Source: Treponema sp. (GTDB taxonomy: Bacteria > Spirochaetota > Spirochaetia > Treponematales > Treponemataceae). Taken from it: a stretch of 8,166 nt of DNA. Of the stretch, positions 1-5,230 are shown piece after piece. The stretch is from NCBI GenBank assembly GCA_031290005.1, contig JAITOJ010000149.1, forward strand, positions 1 through 8,166, given 5' to 3'. The position numbers and the translations under genes were made by a program. Position 1 is the first letter of the stretch. Every line of letters begins with the position of its first letter. The notes under the pieces were generated by a model. The model saw only the letters and a program-made list of their open reading frames with translations. It was not told where the DNA came from and ran no database searches.

Positions 1-96
1 CCGCCGCGCGTATTTATGCTTCACATGCCCCGCAGATAACAGTTTTTCCATAAGCTCTTTGTCTTCGCCGTTCATTTCGCCTTCTAATTTTTTCAT
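1..96 (-). CDS. N-terminal fragment of a repeated, probably IS-encoded protein (runs off the left edge)
   Basis: The start codon is the ATG at 96-94. The 32 visible codons begin MKKLEGEMNGEDKELMEKLL and end in a basic stretch (HVKHKYARR). The fragment is identical to that at 8071-8166 and runs off the window with no stop. A short charged N-terminus leading into a basic helix at the head of a repeated sequence fits the start of a transposase helix-turn-helix region. An IS630-type transposase is my best guess, but no catalytic residue is visible, so the family stays open. The region just upstream of the ATG is AT-rich (AAATAAAAGAAATAG) and has no clear Shine-Dalgarno sequence. Confidence 0.5.
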   Translation of the reverse strand, partial: MKKLEGEMNGEDKELMEKLLSAGHVKHKYARR

Positions 97-146
97 GCGT
101 TTACTATTTCTTTTATTTAATCGTTTGTCTAGGATAGAACACTAGA
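1..146. repeat. Left arm of a 146-bp inverted repeat at the window ends
   Basis: This stretch is the reverse complement of 8021-8166. The two arms differ at one base only: A at 120 against G on the matching strand (8047). The outermost 119 bases are identical. Similarity stops at 146/147. The inner boundary is a 19-bp element with inverted ends (128-146; TCTAG at one end, CTAGA at the other). The arm contains the start of an outward-reading gene (1-96, minus). The simplest reading is the 5' end of a multicopy insertion sequence in which the assembly stopped. If it is an IS630/Tc1-like element, the TA inside TCTAG could be the target dinucleotide; that is inference. Confidence 0.9.
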
Positions 147-150
147 AAGT

Positions 151-184
151 AAGAAAGCGAGGGCGGTTGCGACTTCGCTTTCTT
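151..184. other. 10-bp stem hairpin just inside the left repeat
   Basis: AAGAAAGCGA (151-160) pairs perfectly with TCGCTTTCTT (175-184) around a 14-base loop. On the plus strand the stem is followed by a T-rich run (TTTGTTTG), so it could act as a rho-independent terminator for plus-strand transcripts. No plus-strand gene lies upstream in the window, so its role is unknown. It is absent from the right arm, so it belongs to the flanking DNA and not to the repeat. Confidence 0.45.
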
Positions 185-218
185 TGTTTGGGGGCTTCTT
201 ATCTTTATTATCTATTTG

Positions 219-233
219 TCTATTCCTCTATTT
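219..233 (+). repeat. 15-bp pyrimidine-rich word shared with 1168-1182
   Basis: TCTATTCCTCTATTT at 219-233 (plus) recurs exactly on the minus strand at 1182-1168. Each copy sits in a longer TCTATTT-like tract of 30-40 bases. One tract leads into the gene fragment ending at 396; the other lies just upstream of the Rpn-like pseudogene. A looser relative (CACTCTATTCATCTAAC) lies beside the right repeat near 8003-8019. All three mark places where gene remnants are joined. Confidence 0.6.
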
Positions 234-234
234 G

Positions 235-396
235 GTGGAAGGTCTGACCCAATCCGCCTTTGACCCCCGCAGCCCCTTCACGCTGACCTTCGAGGAAAAT
301 CAGCGGGGCAAGGCCCTGTACTTCGCTCTGCACTGGGAAAACGCCAAGGGCGAGGCGGGGCCGTGGAGCGTGATTCAGAAGGCGATTATTGCGTAA
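235..396 (+). pseudogene. C-terminal fragment of a Treponema-type hypothetical protein
   Basis: The reading frame is open from about 184, but the protein-like part begins near 235 (VEGLTQSAFDPRSPFTL) and ends in a TAA stop at 394-396. The segment has alternating hydrophobic residues and a tail with WENAKGEAGPWS followed by a short AII ending. I recall similar tails (FALRWEN..GEKGPWS-I-SAIIP) as the C-terminus of a hypothetical protein common in termite-gut treponemes; that identification is from memory and unchecked. Upstream there is only low-complexity pyrimidine DNA and no start or ribosome-binding site, so about 53 residues of a longer gene remain. It is probably not expressed as a functional protein. 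The break coincides with the shared TCTATTT tract. Confidence 0.5.
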
Positions 397-402
397 TAGA
401 GG

Positions 403-600
403 GTGGGCTTCCGGGCGATACTGCCGGAAAGTTTGAGGGCGGGGTGAAAGTCCTGCCAACCCAGCCCGTGGGAGCAATCCTGCGGGCTGTTCCAAGCAAA
501 AAGGGCCACGGCCCATTTGCGTAGTTGTCTGCCGTGGTGGAAGCGGACGTCCAACACATGCTGATTGCGGCGCCATTCGACACGGCTCTCCGGTAACGAG
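403..600 (+). other. Possible 5' fragment of a group II intron (structured RNA debris)
   Basis: No convincing protein is visible on either strand. Several strong plus-strand RNA hairpins occur in series. TTCCGG (409-414) pairs with CCGGAA (424-429), extendable with a bulged A. GGCGGG pairs with CCTGCC around GTGAAAGT (about 438-457). CAGCCCGTGGGA (462-473) pairs with TCCTGCGGGCTG (478-489), closed by a GCAA (GNRA) tetraloop. The segment GGGGTGAAAGTCC and a GTGGG start at 403 resemble the beginning of bacterial group II introns (GUGYG, then a hairpin with GUGAAAGUCC). No domain V and no reverse transcriptase are present, so if the call is right this is a truncated remnant starting 6 bp after the preceding stop codon. 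The 3' limit is uncertain. Confidence 0.35.
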
Positions 601-623
601 GGGCCGCCTATGTTTGTTGGTAC

Positions 624-634
624 GGGGGGGGGGG
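624..634 (+). repeat. G11 homopolymer
   Basis: Eleven consecutive G residues lie 6 bp beyond the stop codon of the Rpn-like remnant. The tract is outside any intact gene, so it is unlikely to be a coding phase-variation switch. Its length may be mis-called. Confidence 0.9.
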
Positions 635-640
635 CGTTAA

Positions 641-1134
641 TTACTTGTACCCGTACTGCTTAAGGATTTCTTCGGGCCACTTGCCGCTTTGCAACATTTC
701 AATAACCTTGGTTTCGCCAATTCTTACACCCTCTGTCCGACCATCCTCCCAAGCCTCTCTGCCGCGGACTCCAAGGGCTTTGTCCATATTCCATTCGGTT
801 AATAACATGTTCACCACCTCCGACCCATTAGTCTTTAGAAAATCCGGCAAAACGCCGTGTTCTATGCACCAGTTTACCGCCTGTTTCATTGCTTGGTCAA
901 GATCGCTTGATCGTGCCTCAAACTCCCGCACCTTGTCGATAAAAGCGCTGTGATGGAGAATGACAGGTCGTTAATCTGTTCCATGAACAGCACGTCCTCC
1001 AGGGTGTTGATACTGATGGGAACGTCCGGCGGGATGTTCGTCCCCGTGATAGCCCCGTATAGTTCGCGCAGTGTCTCGGCATTGCCAAACAGGAGCGAGA
1101 AGACGCTGGCTTTGTACCGTTTGTTTGCGTTCAT
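641..1134 (-). pseudogene. Rpn-family (PD-(D/E)XK) recombination-promoting nuclease/putative transposase, internally deleted
   Basis: Two pieces of one protein lie in different frames. The N-terminal piece starts at the ATG at 1134-1132 and reads MNANKRYKASVFSLLFGNAE, then INTLEDVLFMEQINDLSFSI, ending near 955. The C-terminal piece begins near 949 in another frame (SAFIDKVREFEARSS) and continues through AVNWCIEHGVLPDFLKTNGSE and a charged tail to a TAA at 641-643. Full-length relatives are about 300 residues. Here the central part, which in the family contains the PD-(D/E)XK catalytic core, is missing (roughly 110-150 residues), and the join is out of frame. The nuclease cannot be active. Its ATG overlaps the stop codon of the permease (ATGA at 1134-1131), an overlap created by insertion and not an evolved operon. 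Family assignment is from remembered sequence similarity and is fairly secure. Confidence 0.8.
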
Positions 1135-2264
1135 GGGCGGCAGTATAACACAGATAGAGGGATAGATAAATAGAGGAATAGAGAAGGAGGGGGCTTTGGC
1201 AAACCGCTGGAAGGACGGTTCCGCACCCACACAAACCGGTAGCGGATAAAAAACTCGCTCCCCAGCACAAAGAAAATAATAATCCCCTGCAAAATCGATG
1301 ACACTGCCGAGGGAATCTTGAGAGCGGTCTGTAAAAAGTTGCCCCCCTGAATCAGCAGGGAAAACAGGAACGACACTGCCACGATTACCGGCGGACTCAG
1401 CTTGGCAAGCCAGGTGGTAATGACCGCCGTGAATCCCAGGCCCCCGGACATCTGGTCGGACAGAGAATGTTCCACCGCCGACGCCTGCATCATTCCGGCA
1501 ATACCGCAGAGGCCCCCGGACAGCAGCACCGACACCAGCATAATCCGCGTCACATTCATGCCCGCGTACCGGGCAGTTTGCTCGCTTTCTCCCAGCACAT
1601 CGATTTCATAGCCCAGCTTTGACTTCTTGAATACCAGATAGAGCGCCCCGGCAAGCAGCAAGGCGACAATCCATCCCATATGTATGCCGAACACGCTGGG
1701 CAGAATCGCGTTTTTGGAAAACGTGGCGATTTTGGGGAACCCGCTGGCCGCGGGGTCTTTCCAGGGGCCGTACTGCAAATAGGCTATCCACTTGATGCCC
1801 ACATAGTTCAGCATCAGGGTCACCAGGGTTTCGCTGGCAGCAAACCTGGTTTTCAGGAACGCGGGAATCAGTGCCCACAGGCCGCCGAACACAAAACCTG
1901 CGGCGAACATGAGGGACAGGAGCAGCGGGGCGGGCAGATGAGGAAACGAAAAAGCCGCCAGCGCCGCGCCGTACGCCCCCAGGCAGAACTGCCCTTCCGC
2001 GCCGATATTCCAGAACTTCATGCGGAAGGCTACGGCGATACCCAGGGACAGCACGGTCAGGGGAATCGCCTTGTTGACGGTTTCCTTGAACCGGTAGAAC
2101 GTACCCAAGGAACCGGCGATGATTCTGCCATACACCGCGAAGGGGTTGTAGCCGATACCGGCGATAACAATCATTGAAGCGGCAAGGGCGGCAAGCACCG
2201 CCCCAACGCGGAGCATATTTTCCGTTGCACCGGAAAGCTCCGTCCGCGACACAATCCGAATCAT
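1131..2264 (-). CDS. ABC importer permease, BmpA/Nup (nucleoside or simple-sugar) type, with altered C-terminus
   Basis: An inner-membrane permease of 377 residues, of the family that works with a BmpA-like binding lipoprotein to import nucleosides or related solutes. About eight or nine hydrophobic segments are visible. Family motifs include NIGAEGQFCLGAYGA (87-101), ETLVTLMLNYVGIKWIAYLQ (145-164), a GYEIDVLGES..TARYAGMN cytoplasmic loop (218-237) and GLGFTAVITTWLAKLSP (275-291). The start is the ATG at 2264, which overlaps the TGA of the upstream ATPase gene (ATGA), so the two are translationally coupled. The native protein should end soon after FFIRYRFVWVRNR (338-350). The last 25 or so residues (PKPPPSLFLYLSIPL...) are encoded by the pyrimidine tract in front of the Rpn remnant and are very likely foreign. 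The partner permease gene expected next is missing. Substrate cannot be told from sequence. Confidence 0.88.
   Translation of the reverse strand: MIRIVSRTELSGATENMLRVGAVLAALAASMIVIAGIGYNPFAVYGRIIAGSLGTFYRFKETVNKAIPLTVLSLGIAVAFRMKFWNIGAEGQFCLGAYGAALAAFSFPHLPAPLLLSLMFAAGFVFGGLWALIPAFLKTRFAASETLVTLMLNYVGIKWIAYLQYGPWKDPAASGFPKIATFSKNAILPSVFGIHMGWIVALLLAGALYLVFKKSKLGYEIDVLGESEQTARYAGMNVTRIMLVSVLLSGGLCGIAGMMQASAVEHSLSDQMSGGLGFTAVITTWLAKLSPPVIVAVSFLFSLLIQGGNFLQTALKIPSAVSSILQGIIIFFVLGSEFFIRYRFVWVRNRPSSGLPKPPPSLFLYLSIPLSVLYCRP
1168..1182 (-). repeat. Second copy of the 15-bp pyrimidine-rich word
   Basis: This is the minus-strand copy of the word at 219-233. It lies about 35 bp upstream of the start of the Rpn-like pseudogene, inside the reading frame of the permease tail. 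It probably came in as the upstream flank of the Rpn cassette. Confidence 0.6.
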
Positions 2265-3790
2265 GCCGTTTTCTCCAGATGGCCCATCATCAACAGGCCG
2301 ATGTCTTCTTTGGTGGCAAACCGGGGGTTCACGATGCCCATCACTGCGCCGTTGTGAATCACCATCACCCGGTCGCACAGTTCCCGCAGCACGTCCAGGT
2401 CTTCGCCGATAAACAGCACACCCACCCCCCGCTGTTTCTGCCCGTTCAAGGTATCGTAAATGCCGTAGGAAGCGTTGATGTCCAGACCGCGCACCGGATA
2501 GGCGGCAATCAGAATCTTTGGCCGCAGCTCGATTTCCCGGCCCAAAAGCACTTTCTGGATGTTGCCCCCGGACAGCTTCTTTACCACATGCTGCACCGAC
2601 GGAGTGGAAATATCGTACCGGCTGACGATGGCCTCCGCCTGATTTTTCCCCGCACCCCGGTCGATTATCAGCCCCGCTTTGGCGTGGTAGGACTTGAGCA
2701 TCACATTGTCCGCAATGCTCATTCCCGCGGCAAGACCCATGCCCAGCCGGTCTTCGGGGATAAAGCTCATGGCAATACCCCGCTTGATTATCGCGTGGGG
2801 CGAAAGCCCCAGAATATTCTCTCCCAAAAAGCGCACTTCCCCGGAGGTGGCCGTCTTAAGCCCGCTGATGATTTCGCACAGTTCCTTTTGCCCGCTGCCG
2901 GCAATGCCCGCCACGCCCAGAATCTCGCCTCCGGAAAGGTCAAAACTCATGTGGTCAATGCTATTGCCGCCTTCCGGCCCGGCCAGGGTCAGATTGCGTA
3001 CTTCCAGCAGGGGTTTTTCCGAAAGCGCCGGCTCTTCCCGGCGAATTTCCAGGGACACGCTTTCTCCCACCATCAATTCCGTCAATTCCCGGGGACTGGT
3101 CTCGGCAGTGTTCACCGTTTTGACCGCCCTGCCTTTCCGCAGCACCGTCACCCGATCGGAAATTTCCATCACTTCGTGAAGTTTGTGGGTAATGATGATA
3201 ATCGCGCAGCCTTCGTCCTTCATCTTCCACATCATGGAAAAAAGCCGGGCTGTTTCCTGAGGGGTGAGCACTGCGGTGGCCTCGTCAAAAATAAGCGCCC
3301 TGGCCCCCCGGTACAGAACTTTGAGAATTTCCACCGTCTGCTTTTCGCTCACCGACAGTTCGTAGACTTTTTTCCGGTGTTCCACGGATATACCGAAGCG
3401 TTCCTCAATTGTGCTGATTTTGCGGTCGATTTCCCGCTGATTTACAAAAGCAAACGCTGCCGGAACGTTGCTTTTTTCGCCCAAGGTGATGTTTTCCGCC
3501 GCGGTCATCACCGGAATCAGCTTGAAGTGCTGATGCACCATGCCGATCCCCGCGTCAATGGCGTCCCCCGGGGAACGGAATACTTTTTTTTCTCCATTGA
3601 TAACGATGGAACCCGAATCAGGGGTGTAAATTCCGGAAAGCATGTTCACCAGGGTGGTCTTGCCGGAGCCGTTTTCTCCGAACAGGGCAAGGATTTCCCC
3701 CCGCCTCACGGTGAGGTCCACGCCGTCGTTGGCAAGAACGCTGCCGAAGCGTTTGGTGATGTGCTGTAATTCGATATATGGGGATTCCAT
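2261..3790 (-). CDS. ABC importer ATPase, tandem nucleotide-binding domains (BmpA/Nup type)
   Basis: A 509-residue cytoplasmic ATPase with two ABC domains, of the kind that energises nucleoside/simple-sugar importers. NBD1 has Walker A GENGSGKTT (38-46), Q-loop VHQHFKLIPVMTAAEN (85-100), signature LSVSEKQ (145-151), Walker B ALIFDE (165-170) and the switch His in ITHKLHE (H202). NBD2 has the degenerate Walker A usual for the family (GIAGSGQKE, 295-303), signature LSGGNIQK (406-413) and IAAYPVRGLD (428-437) without a catalytic Glu, so ATP hydrolysis should rest on NBD1. In NBD1 the signature glycine is Ser148 and the usual DEPTAVLT reads DEATAVLT; both are departures from the pattern I know. 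The ATG at 3790 is the only sensible start, with no Shine-Dalgarno site before it. No binding-protein gene lies upstream; the neighbour there is the divergent EIIA gene. Confidence 0.93.
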   Translation of the reverse strand: MESPYIELQHITKRFGSVLANDGVDLTVRRGEILALFGENGSGKTTLVNMLSGIYTPDSGSIVINGEKKVFRSPGDAIDAGIGMVHQHFKLIPVMTAAENITLGEKSNVPAAFAFVNQREIDRKISTIEERFGISVEHRKKVYELSVSEKQTVEILKVLYRGARALIFDEATAVLTPQETARLFSMMWKMKDEGCAIIIITHKLHEVMEISDRVTVLRKGRAVKTVNTAETSPRELTELMVGESVSLEIRREEPALSEKPLLEVRNLTLAGPEGGNSIDHMSFDLSGGEILGVAGIAGSGQKELCEIISGLKTATSGEVRFLGENILGLSPHAIIKRGIAMSFIPEDRLGMGLAAGMSIADNVMLKSYHAKAGLIIDRGAGKNQAEAIVSRYDISTPSVQHVVKKLSGGNIQKVLLGREIELRPKILIAAYPVRGLDINASYGIYDTLNGQKQRGVGVLFIGEDLDVLRELCDRVMVIHNGAVMGIVNPRFATKEDIGLLMMGHLEKTA

Positions 3791-3798
3791 GTGAAACT

Positions 3799-3828
3799 AT
3801 GCTACATCAGGCTATGTGAAGGTGTCAA
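3799..3828 (-). promoter_or_regulatory. Putative promoter of the ABC importer genes
   Basis: On the minus strand TTGACA (3828-3823) is a perfect -35 box. It is followed after 18 bp by TAGCAT (3804-3799), a 4/6 match to the -10 box. The -10 ends 8 bp before the ATG at 3790, so initiation would fall within a base or two of the start codon. The transcript would be leaderless or nearly so, which agrees with the absence of a Shine-Dalgarno site. The -10 call is the weak part. Confidence 0.5.
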
Positions 3829-3833
3829 GAACG

Positions 3834-3870
3834 AAAAACGGTAAAAAACGTAGAAAAATCGCTGTTTTTT
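3834..3870. promoter_or_regulatory. Phased A-tracts between divergent promoters (probable bend / UP-like element)
   Basis: Four runs, A5 (3834-3838), A6 (3843-3848), A5 (3854-3858) and T6 (3865-3870), are centred about 9.5-11.5 bp apart, close to the helical repeat. They fill the gap between the two -35 boxes. Such phasing is known to give intrinsic curvature, and A-rich DNA directly upstream of a -35 box can contact the RNA polymerase alpha subunit. That this happens here is inference. Confidence 0.55.
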
Positions 3871-3871
3871 C

Positions 3872-3900
3872 TTGACTTTTCACAAAAATCACCGTATTAT
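3872..3900 (+). promoter_or_regulatory. Promoter of the PTS EIIA gene, leaderless configuration
   Basis: TTGACT (3872-3877), a 17-bp spacer and TATTAT (3895-3900) make a near-consensus housekeeping promoter. Only six bases separate the -10 box from the ATG at 3907, so the expected transcription start is the A of the start codon. There is no Shine-Dalgarno sequence and no room for one. The spacing predicts a leaderless mRNA. Confidence 0.75.
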
Positions 3901-3906
3901 TATGGT

Positions 3907-4353
3907 ATGAATTTACGTGATGTATTAACCGTTGATACGGTAAGCCTTCATTTGAAGGGAACAACAAAAGAAGAAATTATCAGCGAGATGCTTGATATTC
4001 TGGTTGCCGCCGGCAAGGTTACGGATAAGAAAGTAGCTCTGGCCTGTGTGCTGGAACGGGAACTGAAAATGTCCACCGGTATGAAGCACGGCATCGCAAT
4101 CCCCCACGGCAAAACCGATACGGTGAAAGATTTGGTGGCGTGTATCGGCATTTCCGATAATCCGGTAGACTTTGATTCGCTGGACAAAGAGCCGTGCAGG
4201 ATTTTTGTTATGACCCTTTCTCCGGTAAACAAAACAGGCCCGCATCTTCAATTTTTGGCGGAAGTAAGTCTGTTATTCAAAAGCCCCGAAAAACGGCAGG
4301 AAATCCTCAATACTGGCGATAAAGAAAAAGTCATCGACATATTAACCACCTGA
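3907..4353 (+). CDS. ptsN: PTS EIIA protein, fructose/nitrogen (PtsN-like) family
   Basis: A stand-alone EIIA domain of 148 residues, the usual size for PtsN-type proteins. The active-site region is KMSTGMKHGIAIPHGKT (54-70), where His67 in IPHGK is the expected phosphorylated residue. The second conserved histidine is His113 in GPHLQFLAEVSLLF. It would accept phosphate from HPr and act in the cytoplasm, either passing it to a fructose-type EIIB/EIIC or, as in PtsN, serving regulation. No EIIB, EIIC or HPr gene is adjacent, which favours a regulatory role. Start ATG 3907 is fixed by the promoter immediately upstream and by the family N-terminus (MNLRDVLT). The gene looks less G+C-rich than purD. 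Its stop is 8 bp from the stop of convergent proC. The symbol is given for family; a fructose-specific EIIA cannot be excluded. Confidence 0.88.
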   Translation: MNLRDVLTVDTVSLHLKGTTKEEIISEMLDILVAAGKVTDKKVALACVLERELKMSTGMKHGIAIPHGKTDTVKDLVACIGISDNPVDFDSLDKEPCRIFVMTLSPVNKTGPHLQFLAEVSLLFKSPEKRQEILNTGDKEKVIDILTT

Positions 4354-4361
4354 GCATTCAG

Positions 4362-5189
4362 CTATTTCTTTCCTAATTCTGCTGTCTTTCGCGCCGCTGC
4401 GTGTACCGCATTGATAATAGCAGCGCGAAAGCCGCGTTCTTCCAGCACACGCAAAGCTTCAATTGTTGTTCCGCCGGGTGAGCACACCGCGTCTTTGAGT
4501 ACGCCGGGGTGGTCGCCGGATTCGAGCGTCAGTGTAGCCGCTCCTTTTAGGGTCTGCGCCGCGTAGATATACGCCTGTCTCCGAGGCATTCCAAGAGCAA
4601 CCGCAGCGTCCGCCAGAGCTTCGATAAACACAAAGCCATACGCGGGGCCGCAGCCGCTCACCGCGCCCACACAAGTAAGCAGGGTTTCGGGAACCGCCTC
4701 CACCCTGCCCCCAGATGCAAGCAGCGCCGTAACCAGTTCAGCGGCCTCCAGGCTTTCCGCGGAATCGTTGTCAACCGCAAGAGCGGTCATCCCTTCGCCC
4801 ACACAAGCGGGGGTATTGGGCGAGATACGGACAAGCGCGGCAGGGTGTGCGGCCTGCCCGATATGGCTGCGGATTGATTCAAAGGAAACACCCGCAGCCA
4901 TGGAGACGACTATTTTGCCGCCCAGATTACCCGCGATTTCCCCCAGCACCGCTTCAATTTGATACGGCTTGACTCCCAGAAAAATCACGTCGCTTTTCTG
5001 TGTCAGTTCGGTATTGGAGGCCAAGGCTGTGGCGCCGATTTCAACGGCAGCTTTGGCGGTTTTTTCCAGACTGCGGTTAGTAAGCAAAATGCGGGTTCCC
5101 GGAATTACTTTTGCCGCAACTTTGGCGAGAGTAAACCCCATGTTTCCGGCTCCGATAAAGCCCACAATAACATCACTCAGTTTTTTCAT
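4362..5189 (-). CDS. proC: Pyrroline-5-carboxylate reductase
   Basis: Catalyses the last step of proline synthesis, NAD(P)H-dependent reduction of 1-pyrroline-5-carboxylate to L-proline, in the cytoplasm. It has 275 residues, a normal length. The N-terminal Rossmann fold shows VGFIGAGNMG (9-18), LTNRS (36-40) and FLGVKPYQIE (70-79). The middle carries VRISPNTPACVGEGMTAL (120-137). The C-terminal dimer/active-site region has VSGCGPAYGFVFIEALADA (177-195) and the family signature DAVCSPGGTTIEAL (233-246). All key motifs are intact. Start ATG 5189 follows AAGGA (5203-5199) at 9 bp. The gene lies 41 bp downstream of the Fe-alcohol dehydrogenase on the same strand with no terminator between them, so it may be co-transcribed. 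It converges with EIIA; the 8-bp gap between stops shows no hairpin terminator. proA and proB are not in the window. Confidence 0.96.
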   Translation of the reverse strand: MKKLSDVIVGFIGAGNMGFTLAKVAAKVIPGTRILLTNRSLEKTAKAAVEIGATALASNTELTQKSDVIFLGVKPYQIEAVLGEIAGNLGGKIVVSMAAGVSFESIRSHIGQAAHPAALVRISPNTPACVGEGMTALAVDNDSAESLEAAELVTALLASGGRVEAVPETLLTCVGAVSGCGPAYGFVFIEALADAAVALGMPRRQAYIYAAQTLKGAATLTLESGDHPGVLKDAVCSPGGTTIEALRVLEERGFRAAIINAVHAAARKTAELGKK

Positions 5190-5205
5190 GGCAAGTCATC
5201 CTTTT

Positions 5206-5225
5206 AATCGTCAGCAATCGTCAGC
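5206..5225 (-). repeat. Tandem 10-bp direct repeat in the adh-proC gap
   Basis: AATCGTCAGC occurs twice head-to-tail (5206-5215 and 5216-5225, plus-strand reading). It occupies half of the 41-bp intergenic space. It probably arose by slippage; no function is evident. Confidence 0.8.
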
Positions 5226-5230
5226 AGACG

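Noticed and set aside
375..583. Short minus-strand ORFs in the 400-580 region
   Set aside because: Three overlapping frames are equally open and none has a start signal. The strong plus-strand stems explain the sequence better as RNA.
645..953. Plus-strand ORF of 102 codons
   Set aside because: It is antisense to the Rpn-like pseudogene and carries no independent coding evidence.
2265..2378. Upstream start for the permease at 2378
   Set aside because: The added residues are a shadow of the ATPase C-terminus. The ATGA overlap at 2264-2261 is the normal coupled start.
2174..3769. 531-residue plus-strand open frame opposite the ABC genes
   Set aside because: It is antisense to a well-supported ATPase, has a His/Pro/Arg-rich low-information composition, no family motif and no ribosome-binding site. 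It is a shadow caused by codon bias.
5206..5225. CRISPR-like or operator repeat between adh and proC
   Set aside because: There are only two 10-bp units with no spacer, inside a 41-bp gap; slippage is a sufficient explanation.
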